The notes under the pieces are model-generated. The model searched no databases. It was not told the DNA's origin and saw only the letters and a program-made list of their open reading frames with translations. 59,766 nucleotides of DNA from Fidelibacterota bacterium (GTDB lineage: Bacteria > Fidelibacterota > Marinisomatia > SCGC-AAA003-L08 > JACNLC01): assembly GCA_013204025.1 (NCBI GenBank), contig JABMOW010000057.1:1-59766 (forward strand). Reading direction: 5' to 3'. Shown here piece by piece: positions 8,408-18,154 of the stretch. Position 1 is the first letter of the stretch. Each line of letters begins with the position of its first letter. The translations under genes and the position numbers were made by a program.

Positions 8408-10243
8408 ATGTGCGGAATAGTAGGATATATTGGTGATCGCAAAACAACGGATGTTCTTCTAAAAGGCTTACAAAGGCTTGAATACAGAGGTTATGACTCC
8501 GCCGGTATATCTACAATGGACGGGGATAAATTATCTGTCATCAAGTGCAAGGGGAAAGTATCCGACTTAACCACATTACTTGAAAAAGAACCCCTTAATG
8601 GAAATATGGGCATTGGTCACACTCGTTGGGCAACTCATGGATTTCCGAACGACATAAATGCTCATCCTCACCTATCTTCCACCGGAATTTTCACACTTAT
8701 CCATAACGGGATCATCGAGAATTATTATTCCATCCGCAAATTTCTTGAAGAAAAAGGGGTAGCATTTACTTCTGAAACCGATACCGAAGTATTGGTGCAG
8801 TTTATTGAATACTATTACAAAAAAAATAAATCGTCCTTCGAAGAGGCAGTCAGGTCAGCACTAAAAAGAGTAATCGGTGCGTATGGGATATTGGTAATGT
8901 GCAGTGATGAGCCTGGAAAAATGATTGCTGCGAGATTGGGTAGCCCTTTAGTCTTGGGTCTGGGAAATAACGAATATTTTGTTGCATCGGATGCATCGCC
9001 AATCATTGAATATACAAAAAACATCGTGTATCTTGATGAAGGTGAAATGGCAGTAATCAGTCGGAACTCCTATGAAGTCAGAAATATTAGTGAAAATCAT
9101 ATTGTTGATAAGGATGTAGAGAAAGTCGATTTCAGTCTTGAACAAATCGAGAAAGGCGGATATCCGCATTTCATGCTTAAGGAAATATTTGAACAGGCAT
9201 CCACTGTTTGTGAAGCGTCTCGCGGAAGGATAGATTCCAATTCCGGAGAAATAAAATTAGGCGGAATTCGTGATTATCTATCCAGAATTATCGATGCCAA
9301 ACAAGTTATTATTACTGCTTGTGGAACCTCTTGGCATGCGGCACTTATCGGAAGTTTTGTTATTGAAGAATTGGTAAATATTCCAGTCAAAGTCGAGTAT
9401 GCTTCAGAATTTCGCTATCGTGATACTCCCGTGGATCACAGGACATTGGTGATTGCAGTGAGCCAATCCGGTGAAACTGCCGATACGCTTGCAGCAGTTA
9501 GAAAAGCAAAAGAACGAGGAGCTCTTACACTTGGGATCGTCAATGTTGTTGGTAGCACAATTGCCCGTGAAACGGAATGTGGTGTCTATATCCATGCAGG
9601 ACCGGAAATCGGAGTAGCATCAACAAAAGCATTTACATCTCAGGTTACTGTTCTCAATCAAATCGCCTTGCTTATAGCACAAACACTTAAAATTAATCAA
9701 GTGAAGGTCAAAGAAGTAATTAAAGAGTTCTCGCTTCTTAACGAAAAGATACAGGAAACCCTAAAGTTATCAGATAAGATCAAAGGGATTGCAAAAGATT
9801 TCGCTCATGCAAACAATTTTTTGTATTTAGGACGAGGATACCAATTCCCCGTGGCTTTGGAAGGGGCACTCAAGCTGAAGGAAATTTCCTACATCCATGC
9901 TGAAGGATATCCTGCAGCTGAAATGAAACATGGTCCCATCGCGTTGATCGATGAAAATATGCCGGTGGTATTCATGGTCACCAAGCAGGGATTCCTGAAA
10001 ATCATGTCCAATATTCAAGAAGTTTTCGCCCGACGAGGTAAAATCATCATTTTAACAAGTGTTGATGATGCATCTTACGGAGATTATTCAAATCATGTGG
10101 TCCAAGTCCCGGACACTCATCATTGTCTATCATCGATTATAAACACAATTCCATTACAACTGTTGGCTTATTACATTGCTGTAGAACGAGGGTGTAATGT
10201 TGACCAACCCAGAAATCTGGCGAAGAGTGTAACCGTTGAGTGA
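8408..10243 (+). CDS. glmS: Glutamine--fructose-6-phosphate aminotransferase (isomerizing)
   Basis: A full-length 611-residue GlmS. The catalytic N-terminal cysteine follows the initiator directly (MCGIVGYIGD), the hallmark of the class II glutamine amidotransferase domain, which also shows the RGYDSAG and HTRWATHG segments. Two SIS sugar-isomerase domains follow, with TACGTSWHA near residue 300, SQSGETADTLAA, and the C-terminal DQPRNLAKSVTVE. The enzyme makes glucosamine 6-phosphate from fructose 6-phosphate and glutamine, the first step to UDP-GlcNAc for peptidoglycan and LPS. Length and domain order match the E. coli enzyme (609 residues). It stands alone between a divergent permease and a small exported protein. 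Confidence 0.97.
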   Translation: MCGIVGYIGDRKTTDVLLKGLQRLEYRGYDSAGISTMDGDKLSVIKCKGKVSDLTTLLEKEPLNGNMGIGHTRWATHGFPNDINAHPHLSSTGIFTLIHNGIIENYYSIRKFLEEKGVAFTSETDTEVLVQFIEYYYKKNKSSFEEAVRSALKRVIGAYGILVMCSDEPGKMIAARLGSPLVLGLGNNEYFVASDASPIIEYTKNIVYLDEGEMAVISRNSYEVRNISENHIVDKDVEKVDFSLEQIEKGGYPHFMLKEIFEQASTVCEASRGRIDSNSGEIKLGGIRDYLSRIIDAKQVIITACGTSWHAALIGSFVIEELVNIPVKVEYASEFRYRDTPVDHRTLVIAVSQSGETADTLAAVRKAKERGALTLGIVNVVGSTIARETECGVYIHAGPEIGVASTKAFTSQVTVLNQIALLIAQTLKINQVKVKEVIKEFSLLNEKIQETLKLSDKIKGIAKDFAHANNFLYLGRGYQFPVALEGALKLKEISYIHAEGYPAAEMKHGPIALIDENMPVVFMVTKQGFLKIMSNIQEVFARRGKIIILTSVDDASYGDYSNHVVQVPDTHHCLSSIINTIPLQLLAYYIAVERGCNVDQPRNLAKSVTVE

Positions 10244-10340
10244 GGACTGAGCAGTTTACACTAAAAGTCAAAAAAGCGAAGAAACTTTTTTTAACACACG
10301 ACGTAAGCGTCACATTCAGAAATAAAATCAGGAGAAAAAA

Positions 10341-10676
10341 ATGAAAAAATTAATGTTCTTAACCGTGCTGGTGATATCATGTTCATTCATGTTTGCTCAA
10401 CAAAAAGGATGTAGCAAAAAATGTGCAAAAGCCGGTGCAAAATGCAATACAATGACCGTTGATAGTCAAGTGGATATTGCGGATATCAAATGTAATCATG
10501 CAGAAAACGAAAAATGTGATCCCGTATCATGTCCAAGAGCAGCCGCAGAAGCAAACATGCAGGTTACAACTACGGTCGTCACTACAACTGACGCTGCACA
10601 ATGCAATCATAAAAAATCATGGTGGAAAGTCTGGGGAAAGAAAAATGAAGATTGCTGTAAAAAAGTAACACCATAA
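10341..10676 (+). CDS. Small cysteine-rich exported protein, unknown function
   Basis: A 111-residue protein with a clear signal peptide (MKKLMFLTVLVISCSFMFAQ). The mature part is rich in Cys and Lys, with Cys pairs in QKGCSKKCAKAG, KCNHAENEKC, VSCPR, QCNHKKSWW and a final DCCKK. The two C-N-H words and the Cys/His content suggest metal binding or disulfide bonding in the periplasm, but I recognise no family. AGGAGA lies 7 nt before the ATG, and a strong terminator follows 25 nt after the stop, so it is probably a single-gene transcript or the tail of the glmS transcript. The strong RBS and terminator argue that this is a real expressed gene. Confidence 0.7.
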   Translation: MKKLMFLTVLVISCSFMFAQQKGCSKKCAKAGAKCNTMTVDSQVDIADIKCNHAENEKCDPVSCPRAAAEANMQVTTTVVTTTDAAQCNHKKSWWKVWGKKNEDCCKKVTP

Positions 10677-10701
10677 AATTTTCCAATAACGAAATGTGAA
10701 A

Positions 10702-10727
10702 GGGGGCAGTGTTTCTGCCCTCTTTTT
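10702..10727 (+). terminator. Rho-independent terminator after the Cys-rich gene
   Basis: The 8-bp stem GGGGGCAG / CTGCCCTC (one G-T pair) with loop TGTTT is followed directly by TTTTT. It lies 26 nt beyond the stop codon of the small exported protein. Confidence 0.85.
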
Positions 10728-10807
10728 GTTATTAGCAGTTATTTCCAGAATTATTCTTTTCTTCTTTTAAAGAAGTAAACCGAATTAAATGAAAATTTGT
10801 ATTTTCT

Positions 10808-11488
10808 ATGCTTAAAATGAAGTTATTATCCCGAATCTTGATCATTGGAATTCACATCATCGGCACCATCTTTTCGCAATCGGCCGAGAGCCCCGGTGTG
10901 TTTTCCGTCACACGTTTACATTACAACGGTGGAGGAGATTGGTATGCTGACCCGAGTTCACTCCCCAATTTGCTGGAAAATATTTCCAATCAAACGGTAG
11001 TGAAAGTAAATCCAATCGAAAAACGATCACAAATCGGAGACGACGAATTTTTCGAATCATCATATCTTTATATGACAGGACATGGGAACGTTTTTTTATC
11101 CGATAATGAAGCCCAAATATTGCGAGAACATTTGTTAAATGGGGCGTTCCTTCACACTGATGATAATTATGGGATGGATATATCATTCAGGCGGGAAATG
11201 AAAAAAGTATTTCCTGAAAAAGAATGGGTTGAAATTCCGCCTTCACATGAAATTTTCAATATTTATCACAAATTCCCCGACGGGTTACCCAAAGTTCATG
11301 AACATGATGGTAATCGTCCTCAAGCTCTCGGACTATTTCATGAAGATAAATTACTTGTTCTCTACACTTTTGAGTGTGATCTCGGTGATGGATGGGAAGA
11401 TGGAAATGTCCATAATGATCCTTCTGAAATCCGCGATTTAGCCTTGAAAATGGGTACGAATATTGTCTTATCTGCCTTGAGCCAATGA
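10808..11488 (+). CDS. DUF4159 family exported protein
   Basis: A 226-residue protein with an N-terminal hydrophobic signal segment (LLSRILIIGIHIIGTIFSQ). The mature part matches DUF4159, whose fold resembles a glutamine-amidotransferase-like domain: GGGDWYADPSSLPNLL near the start, YLYMTGHGN, GAFLHTDDNYG in the middle, and the signature CDLGDGWEDGNVHNDP near the end. The biochemical role of the family is unknown. It is usually found beside DUF4175 and MoxR/Bat genes; here only the DUF4175 gene follows, 79 nt downstream. The start may be ATG 10808 or ATG 10817; neither has a strong ribosome binding site. Confidence 0.85.
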   Translation: MLKMKLLSRILIIGIHIIGTIFSQSAESPGVFSVTRLHYNGGGDWYADPSSLPNLLENISNQTVVKVNPIEKRSQIGDDEFFESSYLYMTGHGNVFLSDNEAQILREHLLNGAFLHTDDNYGMDISFRREMKKVFPEKEWVEIPPSHEIFNIYHKFPDGLPKVHEHDGNRPQALGLFHEDKLLVLYTFECDLGDGWEDGNVHNDPSEIRDLALKMGTNIVLSALSQ

Positions 11489-11567
11489 AATCAACCATGA
11501 TAAGAACCACACTGAATACTAAAATGAAACGAATGAGGGATATGGTTTTACTCCTCGATATAATATT

Positions 11568-14500
11568 ATGACCGAAATTCGAAAATTCTTACAAGAAGTC
11601 CGATCCAACCAAACCAAAATTGGAATGGTAAATGCTTTGTTGTATGGGTTGACCATATCCATACCACTCATTTTTTTACTCATCTTTTTAGAATCCGTAT
11701 TTTATCTATCCACAGACTCACGACTGAAGATAATAACACTGCTCATGGTTTTGACTGGAGTATGTGTTACATTTGTTTTAATAAAGTATTTTATACATCG
11801 GAATGGTTGGTTTGGAAATAGTTCTGACGAATCAATGGCAAACTGGGTCGGGCAAAAAGACAATCAAATTCAGGACAAATTGTTAAATGCCCATCAGCTT
11901 GAAAAAAACATGATGGAATCCGGTGAAAAAAATGATTTAATTCAGGCAGCCGTAAACCGGATCATGGTAATCATTCGTCAAAATCCCATCGATATTTATA
12001 AAATAAACATCAGTAAAAATCTGAAGCGATGGACGTCAGGAATCTTATTTGTTTCTTTACTCCTAATTGCGGTGTTTTATCAATCCAGTTTACCGGCAGT
12101 TGACAGATGGGTACATCCAAACGTTGAATACCCTGTCCCATTACCCTTTGCCCTGGTTTCATTGACTGGTGATCAAAGCATTCTAGGGGGCGACAGTCTG
12201 ACAATTACCATTACCGGCGTAGGAGAATTACCTGATTCGATTTCCTTGATTTGGAAGTCCAGAAATCAATCTCAACAGGCAACGGTCGGAAAAATGAATG
12301 ATGTATTTTCATATCAGTTTATGGATATTAAATCCGATATGGAATATTTTGCCTTTTCAAAGTCATCACACTGGTTTTCCTCCTGGAGTGAAATTGCTTC
12401 GGATACTTATCAGATTTCTGTAAAAGATCGGCCGGTTGTAGAAGATGTAAAATTTACAATTATACCTCCGGAATATACACTCGATGAACCCTGGCTGCAT
12501 CCGGGAAATATCACAGATATTACTGCCTTATCAGGGAGTCATTTGGCTATCGAAGCACAATCCACAAAACCGTTGACTATGGCGTGGGTATTGCTAGAAA
12601 ACGACAGAAAAAATTTGTCGGTTCATGGAGACAAAATATCAGGCACCCTGACCGTCTCCCAGGATGAAACCATAGAAATTTATTGTTTGGACCAGAACGA
12701 TGTGGCGAATATCAATCCTACGCGCTACAGAATGAGGGCTATTCCGGACTTTCCGCCGGACTTACTCATTCCACGACCGGACAAAGAAATAAAATTGGAT
12801 GAATGGATGCAAATTGATTTCAGCATCCAAACCAGTGACGATTATGGATTTTCGGCAGCATGGATCGAATATACGATCACACATCCCGAATACATTCTTC
12901 CTGATACTAATCTTTACACTCACGGAATTCCTGAACTGGAGGAAAATATCCGTTCTCAGCAGATCTATCACTCTTGGGATGTCTCATATTTGGGACTTGC
13001 TCCTGAAGACGAAATACAATTTCATGTTATTGTCTCTGATAATAATCTGTTGACTGGTCCTTCTCAAACAAAATCATCTCAATTTATCGCAAGGTATCCT
13101 TCTCTGGAGGACATGTTCCTTGATCTTGAATCCACTGAATTTCAAACGGAAGAAAATGTGGAGGATATCTTCCTTTCTATGGATGATGTGAAAGAATTGA
13201 TGGAGGAATTGGAACTCGAACTATTGAAATCTGACGAAGTTGATTGGGAGCAAACGAAAAAAACCGAAAAAATGCTGGAAAAAATGGAAGATATTACCCA
13301 ACAGATCGAACAACTTCAGGAGAACATGGATAAGATCAACGAGCAGATTGAACAAAATAATCTGGTCGATGAACCTTTGAAGGAAAAATTTTCAAAATTA
13401 CAGGAATTATTAGATGAAATCATGACTCCGGAACTTCTGGAAGCAATGGCAAAATTACAGGAAGCCATGGAGACCATGGACCCAGAAAAAATGCTGGAAG
13501 CGCTAGAAAATTTTGAAATGAACATGGCTGAATTGGAAGAACAGCTGGATCGATTTATTGATATGTTCCAGCAAGCATTAGCAGAACAGCAATTGGATGA
13601 AGTCGTGAAGCAATTGGAAAAAATGGTTCAGGAGCAGACGAAGATCGTTGAAGAAATGGCACAAGATCCTGATGAAAGTAAAATGAATGAGCTGGCTTCA
13701 AAAGAACGTCGTCAGGAAGAAAGATTTAAAGGTGTAAAAGATCAAATGGACGATGCATCCGAGGCCATGAAAGATTTTGCATCCGAACCAGCCGAAGACA
13801 TGAAAAAACTCCTAGATAGTGACCTGTCCAAAAACACAGAAGAGAGTATTTCCTCAGCCAGACAATCATTGCAGAATAATGAAATGTCCAATTCTCAGGA
13901 GCAAACAGAGCAATCCCAGGAAAACCTGGAAACCATGCTTAGCAAAGCACAGCAAATTCAGGATGATTATCAACAGCAAACGGTTCAGGAGATGATGGTT
14001 GAATTCCAGCAGGTGCTTCAGAACACATTGGCCATATCTCAGCGACAAGAGCAATTGAGAAAATCGTCTACAGGACTTAGGTCAAATAGCCCACGATTGG
14101 CAGAAACGGCTTACGAACAGGACAAAGTTCGACGGCAAACAAACCAGTTATTTAACCAGTTAACTGAGTTATCGAAAAAGACCTTTTACATATCTCCAAA
14201 GATTGGACGTGCATTGGGTTCGGCGAGAGTGTCAATGGATAAGTCCATCGCAAAGCTGGAACAGAAACAAATCAGCCATGCATTGAAAGATCAGAAAGCC
14301 TCGATGGAAGGATTGAATGAAGCGGCGAAATTATTACTGGGTGCAATGAATCAAATGCAATCCAGCGGTTCTGCATCCGGGTTCGAATCTTTCCTTGAGC
14401 AAATGGGAGAAATGAGCAAACAACAGCAGGGAATCAACCAAGGGACGATGCAACTGGGGCAAATGGCTTTGTCAGCGCAACAACAGATGATGCAAAAACT

Positions 14501-14939
14501 TCAGGCACAGCAGCAACAGGTTCAACAATCATTACAGGAGCTTATGCAGAGTATGCCCGAACAGGGATCGGATGGGCTGGGTAAAGCTGCTGATGACATG
14601 GAAGAAGTAGTTAAAGATTTTAAACGCAGACAGGTCAACCGGCGAACCATGGAGCGTCAGGAACGGATACTGTCAAGAATGCTGGATACTCAAAAATCCC
14701 TTACTAAGAGGGATTACTCAGAGAAACGGAAGAGCAATACCGGTGAAGCACTCCTTTATTCAGGTCCGGCAGGATTACCATCAGATTTGGGTCAGAGGGA
14801 AATCCTTCTGATCAAAGCCATGGAAAATGCACTGAATGAAGGACATTCTAGAGAATATCAATCCATGATGAAAACCTATTTTAGGAATCTTCAAAAAGAA
14901 AGCGAAGCATCAGAAAAATCGGGTACGGATAATGACTAA
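11568..14939 (+). CDS. DUF4175-like large membrane protein with long coiled coil
   Basis: A 1123-residue protein. Hydrophobic helices occur near residues 25-45 and 58-75 and again near 155-170, followed by an exported beta-rich region (about 190-500). A very long Glu/Gln/Met/Lys-rich coiled coil then runs from about residue 530 to 1060, with many heptads such as LEKMEDITQQIEQLQENMDK. The last 60 residues contain LYSGPAGLPSDLGQRE. Together with the DUF4159 gene upstream this fits the DUF4175 family. Function is unknown; an envelope-spanning scaffold is plausible from the architecture. It overlaps the next gene, a TPR protein, by 8 nt, so the two are translationally linked. Confidence 0.75.
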   Translation: MTEIRKFLQEVRSNQTKIGMVNALLYGLTISIPLIFLLIFLESVFYLSTDSRLKIITLLMVLTGVCVTFVLIKYFIHRNGWFGNSSDESMANWVGQKDNQIQDKLLNAHQLEKNMMESGEKNDLIQAAVNRIMVIIRQNPIDIYKINISKNLKRWTSGILFVSLLLIAVFYQSSLPAVDRWVHPNVEYPVPLPFALVSLTGDQSILGGDSLTITITGVGELPDSISLIWKSRNQSQQATVGKMNDVFSYQFMDIKSDMEYFAFSKSSHWFSSWSEIASDTYQISVKDRPVVEDVKFTIIPPEYTLDEPWLHPGNITDITALSGSHLAIEAQSTKPLTMAWVLLENDRKNLSVHGDKISGTLTVSQDETIEIYCLDQNDVANINPTRYRMRAIPDFPPDLLIPRPDKEIKLDEWMQIDFSIQTSDDYGFSAAWIEYTITHPEYILPDTNLYTHGIPELEENIRSQQIYHSWDVSYLGLAPEDEIQFHVIVSDNNLLTGPSQTKSSQFIARYPSLEDMFLDLESTEFQTEENVEDIFLSMDDVKELMEELELELLKSDEVDWEQTKKTEKMLEKMEDITQQIEQLQENMDKINEQIEQNNLVDEPLKEKFSKLQELLDEIMTPELLEAMAKLQEAMETMDPEKMLEALENFEMNMAELEEQLDRFIDMFQQALAEQQLDEVVKQLEKMVQEQTKIVEEMAQDPDESKMNELASKERRQEERFKGVKDQMDDASEAMKDFASEPAEDMKKLLDSDLSKNTEESISSARQSLQNNEMSNSQEQTEQSQENLETMLSKAQQIQDDYQQQTVQEMMVEFQQVLQNTLAISQRQEQLRKSSTGLRSNSPRLAETAYEQDKVRRQTNQLFNQLTELSKKTFYISPKIGRALGSARVSMDKSIAKLEQKQISHALKDQKASMEGLNEAAKLLLGAMNQMQSSGSASGFESFLEQMGEMSKQQQGINQGTMQLGQMALSAQQQMMQKLQAQQQQVQQSLQELMQSMPEQGSDGLGKAADDMEEVVKDFKRRQVNRRTMERQERILSRMLDTQKSLTKRDYSEKRKSNTGEALLYSGPAGLPSDLGQREILLIKAMENALNEGHSREYQSMMKTYFRNLQKESEASEKSGTDND

Positions 14940-16833
14940 AGCACACCGCCTTAAATTTATAATATTGGGATATCTGCTTCTAATAACAGTGATTGCAGGT
15001 CAAAATAATCCCGCAGTTGATGATCTCATTCAGAAAGCCATCAGTGCCCAAAAGATGATGGATCCCGAGCCACGGAAATATAACCAGGCAAAGTCTCTGG
15101 AATCTGCTGGGTTATTAGATGAAGCAGAAAAGGTATACCGAGATTTAAACGAACAATTCCCCGGTGTAAGTAAGTATTTCAGACCATTGAGAAATCTCTT
15201 AAAACAAAAAGATGATTTCGAAGCTCTGGAAGAATATTCCACTCGGTATGTCACAGCCAATCCAACCGATGATCAGGGGTGGGTTGACCTTGGGGAAGTT
15301 TATATATGGTGGGATAAACCCGACGAATGGGAATTATTATTTGATGATCTTATCCAAAACCGCTCTGGTGATGGGAATATCGTTAAAATGATAATCGGCA
15401 GGCTGGTTGCTAACGGAATGAACGAAGAGGGAGTCATTTATTTACAAAAATACCGTGACCAAATCGGAGATCCACATTTTTATTCTCTTGAGATGGGGAT
15501 ATATTTTTCTATGCAAATGTCATGGGAAAACTCACTGGATGAATATCTGAATTTTCTGTCAGGAACAAAGGTTCATAGTTCTATCATCAGCGAAAGAATT
15601 CTTTCTATGCCGGAGGATGAATCTATTCAGTCAACCATACTGTCGAAACTAGAAACTGCACCGATACCAGAAGCAAAATTTATTCTCGCAGACGTTTATT
15701 TTAAAAATCGGAATTATCAAAAAGCCTACGAAGTACTGAAAAAAAATAATGCAGGCGACGAGAGAATCCTGGAATTTGGAAATGATTTACTATTAATAAA
15801 GCAGTATAATCTTGTGGATTCAGTAATGAATGACATTTTACTCACCAGTCAAGATGAGAAAACGCTTGAATCTGCGATTTTCAATATTGCTCAGGCTTAT
15901 GAAGAGAGAACCCTGCAATCGTTGTTTCTACTTCCAATATCCGGATTATTCCGTGGGAATTTATTTTTTACTTCACCATTTTTACGAGTGGATGAGTTAC
16001 AATCTATGGCATTATATAAAGCCATGGCGATTTATGACTCACTCAAAACAGCAACCAATTCTCTAGAAGCAGGATTCAAGCTGGGTGAAATCCGTTTTCG
16101 GGCGATGAATGATCTGGATGGCGCTGACATTCAATACAATGAACTGATTTCAATGCCCGGGATCCATGCTTATAAATTGAGCAGCTTTATGCGGATGATC
16201 GATATCCGTCTGGCAAAGGGGGACATTACTCGTGCTGAATCAAAGATTGTGGATGCACTGAGTAATCCGGTATTCCTCCGGACATTGGGGCAAAATGCAG
16301 AATCAGATCTACGAATGAAACTCATCCAAGTGTATTTTTATTCTGGTAAACAACAGGAGATGGATAGTCTGACCACATGGATGATTAAAACACTCCCTAA
16401 CAGTGATGATCGGTTGAATGATGTTTTGGAACTTTCCGGGTTGGCAACAGGGATGAAGCCCGAAGGAGACATGCTATCCCGATTTGCCGAGATACAACTA
16501 AAGATCCACCAAAATAAAAGAACTGAAGCCATTCGACTTTTAGAAACAATGCTTGAGTCTGAAAATGCTTCCAATATCGGTTTAATGCGTTACCAGTACG
16601 CGCAGTTATTGCTGTTACAGGGCGATGTTACAGAATCGTTGAGTCAGCTTGAACTCATCACGGAAGAATCAGCATATGCTCCACTGGGCTTGATTATGTG
16701 GTCTGAAATTGAAGATTACATTCTTCAGGATTTATCATCTTCCATCGACGGATACCTGTTATTTCTTGAAAAATATCCAGACAGTATTTATTACGACGAC
16801 ATTCGGATGCGTCTTCGCGAGATTGCGAGTTGA
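14932..16833 (+). CDS. Exported TPR-repeat protein
   Basis: A 633-residue protein with a cleavable-looking signal peptide (LKFIILGYLLLITVIAGQ). It is followed by degenerate tetratricopeptide helices throughout: AKSLESAGLLDEAEKVYRDL near residue 55, FILADVYFKNRNYQKAYEVL near 245 and LDGADIQYNELISMPG near 395. The last helix contains GYLLFLEKYPDSIYYDDIRM, typical of TPR-type outer-membrane assembly or polysaccharide-export accessory proteins. The gene overlaps the DUF4175 gene by 8 nt, and a strong terminator follows 73 nt after the stop, so DUF4159, DUF4175 and this TPR protein probably form one transcript and act in the same envelope process, whose nature is unknown. Confidence 0.75.
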   Translation: MTKAHRLKFIILGYLLLITVIAGQNNPAVDDLIQKAISAQKMMDPEPRKYNQAKSLESAGLLDEAEKVYRDLNEQFPGVSKYFRPLRNLLKQKDDFEALEEYSTRYVTANPTDDQGWVDLGEVYIWWDKPDEWELLFDDLIQNRSGDGNIVKMIIGRLVANGMNEEGVIYLQKYRDQIGDPHFYSLEMGIYFSMQMSWENSLDEYLNFLSGTKVHSSIISERILSMPEDESIQSTILSKLETAPIPEAKFILADVYFKNRNYQKAYEVLKKNNAGDERILEFGNDLLLIKQYNLVDSVMNDILLTSQDEKTLESAIFNIAQAYEERTLQSLFLLPISGLFRGNLFFTSPFLRVDELQSMALYKAMAIYDSLKTATNSLEAGFKLGEIRFRAMNDLDGADIQYNELISMPGIHAYKLSSFMRMIDIRLAKGDITRAESKIVDALSNPVFLRTLGQNAESDLRMKLIQVYFYSGKQQEMDSLTTWMIKTLPNSDDRLNDVLELSGLATGMKPEGDMLSRFAEIQLKIHQNKRTEAIRLLETMLESENASNIGLMRYQYAQLLLLQGDVTESLSQLELITEESAYAPLGLIMWSEIEDYILQDLSSSIDGYLLFLEKYPDSIYYDDIRMRLREIAS

Positions 16834-16906
16834 TAGCCGTTAATTAACCATATTATACCACACAACTATTTTTTCTTTTCGGTAGTCTGAATTACTACTA
16901 AATATT

Positions 16907-16935
16907 AACGATTGTCAGTTTGGCGATCGTTTTTT
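16907..16935 (+). terminator. Rho-independent terminator after the DUF4175/TPR operon
   Basis: A continuous 10-bp stem (AACGATTGTC / GGCGATCGTT, including two G-T pairs) with the 5-nt loop AGTTT is followed by a run of T. It closes the operon 73 nt beyond the TPR gene stop. Confidence 0.85.
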
Positions 16936-17026
16936 AAAATTAATCGTAAATTTAAAGTAGGTATTCTCAAAGAATGATGAGAAACTGCATCACCGAACTT
17001 GGAAAACAAACAACAAAGGAAAAACC

Positions 17027-17731
17027 ATGGAAACATATCATTCAACTAAATCATCCGAGCATAAATCCAATACACCGTGGGGTGGAATTATCATGATTGT
17101 ATTGGGAGCTCTATTTCTGATGGGTACGCTGGATATTTTAGATTTTGGGCATATTATTCATGGATGGTGGCCTATCATCATCGTGATAGTTGGTTTTTTC
17201 AAGCTAAAAGGTGAATCGAAATCAGGAGGAGCAGTTATATTCATCGTCGGGATTATCCTGTTAACTGCTACACTGGATTTTATCAATTGGGGAGAAATTC
17301 TCCAATTCTGGCCCGTACTACTCGTCCTATTGGGTATTTCGATGGTGTCAAAATCCAGAAATAAAAAAGTATGGACATTCAGCAAGACTTCGGAAGCCAA
17401 CAGTGATACCGTGCATACCAGCGTATTATTTGGTGGGTCCAACCAAAGCATCAACTCTGAACAATTTCAGGGGGGGGACGTACAGGCAATTTTTGGTGGT
17501 ATCGAACTAGATTTGAAAAATGTAAAAGTTTCAGAAAGCGGTGCAGTCTTGAATTTGACTGCTCTTTTCGGTGGAGTCGAAATCACTGCCCCTGCAAATT
17601 GTAGAGTGGTTATGAATGGAACACCCATTCTGGGCGGCATGGAGAACAGAGTGAATTGTGAAGATGATCAAGCTCCGGTTATTCAATGCAATTGCACAAT
17701 TGCTTTTGGTGGTATCGAAGTTCATAATTAA
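17027..17731 (+). CDS. LiaI/LiaF-like membrane protein
   Basis: A 234-residue protein. The N-terminal half has paired hydrophobic hairpins (IIMIVLGALFLMGTLDILDF, then IIIVIVGFFKL, then FIVGIILLTATLDFI and FWPVLLVLLGISM), characteristic of the DUF5668 / LiaI-LiaF-like transmembrane region. The C-terminal half is a soluble beta-helix-like domain with the recurring words ALFGG, AIFGGIELDL, and IAFGGIEV, as in the LiaF cell-wall-stress C-terminal domain. In Firmicutes LiaF modulates an envelope-stress two-component system; no kinase or response regulator lies next to it here, so the role is inferred only from the fold. A good GGA-containing RBS precedes the ATG. The next gene follows after 17 nt. 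Confidence 0.8.
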   Translation: METYHSTKSSEHKSNTPWGGIIMIVLGALFLMGTLDILDFGHIIHGWWPIIIVIVGFFKLKGESKSGGAVIFIVGIILLTATLDFINWGEILQFWPVLLVLLGISMVSKSRNKKVWTFSKTSEANSDTVHTSVLFGGSNQSINSEQFQGGDVQAIFGGIELDLKNVKVSESGAVLNLTALFGGVEITAPANCRVVMNGTPILGGMENRVNCEDDQAPVIQCNCTIAFGGIEVHN

Positions 17732-17748
17732 AATTCAGGAGAATCACC

Positions 17749-18120
17749 ATGTTAGATCACTGTGGTGTGAATGTCAGCAATTTTCAAAAAAGTAAAGCAT
17801 TTTATTCAACTGCACTTAAACCATTGGGTTATGAGTTGATCATGGAGTTTGACAATGTAGTTGCAGGTTTTGGCAAAGACAATATCCCTGACTTTTGGAT
17901 AAAATGTGAATCACCTGTCACGACGAGGGCGCATGTTGCGTTTCAATCCGAAACCAGAAATCCTGTTGATCAGTTTCATTCTACTGCCCTGACTGCAGGA
18001 GGAAAAGATAATGGTGCACCAGGCCTTCGGGAAGATTACTCACCTACATATTATGCTGCATTTGTATTTGATCCGGATGGAAATAATATTGAGGTGGTTT
18101 GTCATTCCCCCAAAGGATAA
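17749..18120 (+). CDS. VOC family (glyoxalase/bleomycin-resistance-like) protein
   Basis: A 123-residue single-domain protein of the vicinal oxygen chelate fold. It opens with LDHCGVNVSNFQKSKAFY, where the early His is a usual metal ligand, and ends with AAFVFDPDGNNIEVVCHS, where the Glu is the usual C-terminal ligand. Proteins of this size act as dimers; substrates range from methylglyoxal-glutathione to catechols, so no specific reaction can be assigned. It has a GGAGA ribosome binding site, lies 17 nt behind the LiaF-like gene and is probably co-transcribed with it. Confidence 0.85.
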   Translation: MLDHCGVNVSNFQKSKAFYSTALKPLGYELIMEFDNVVAGFGKDNIPDFWIKCESPVTTRAHVAFQSETRNPVDQFHSTALTAGGKDNGAPGLREDYSPTYYAAFVFDPDGNNIEVVCHSPKG

Positions 18121-18154
18121 AACTTATTCTGCACCGACTGAAGGGATAAGATTG

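Noticed and set aside
10258-10295. A-rich/T-rich pairing after glmS as a terminator
   Set aside because: The stem is only A-T pairs with one G-C and is too weak to call.
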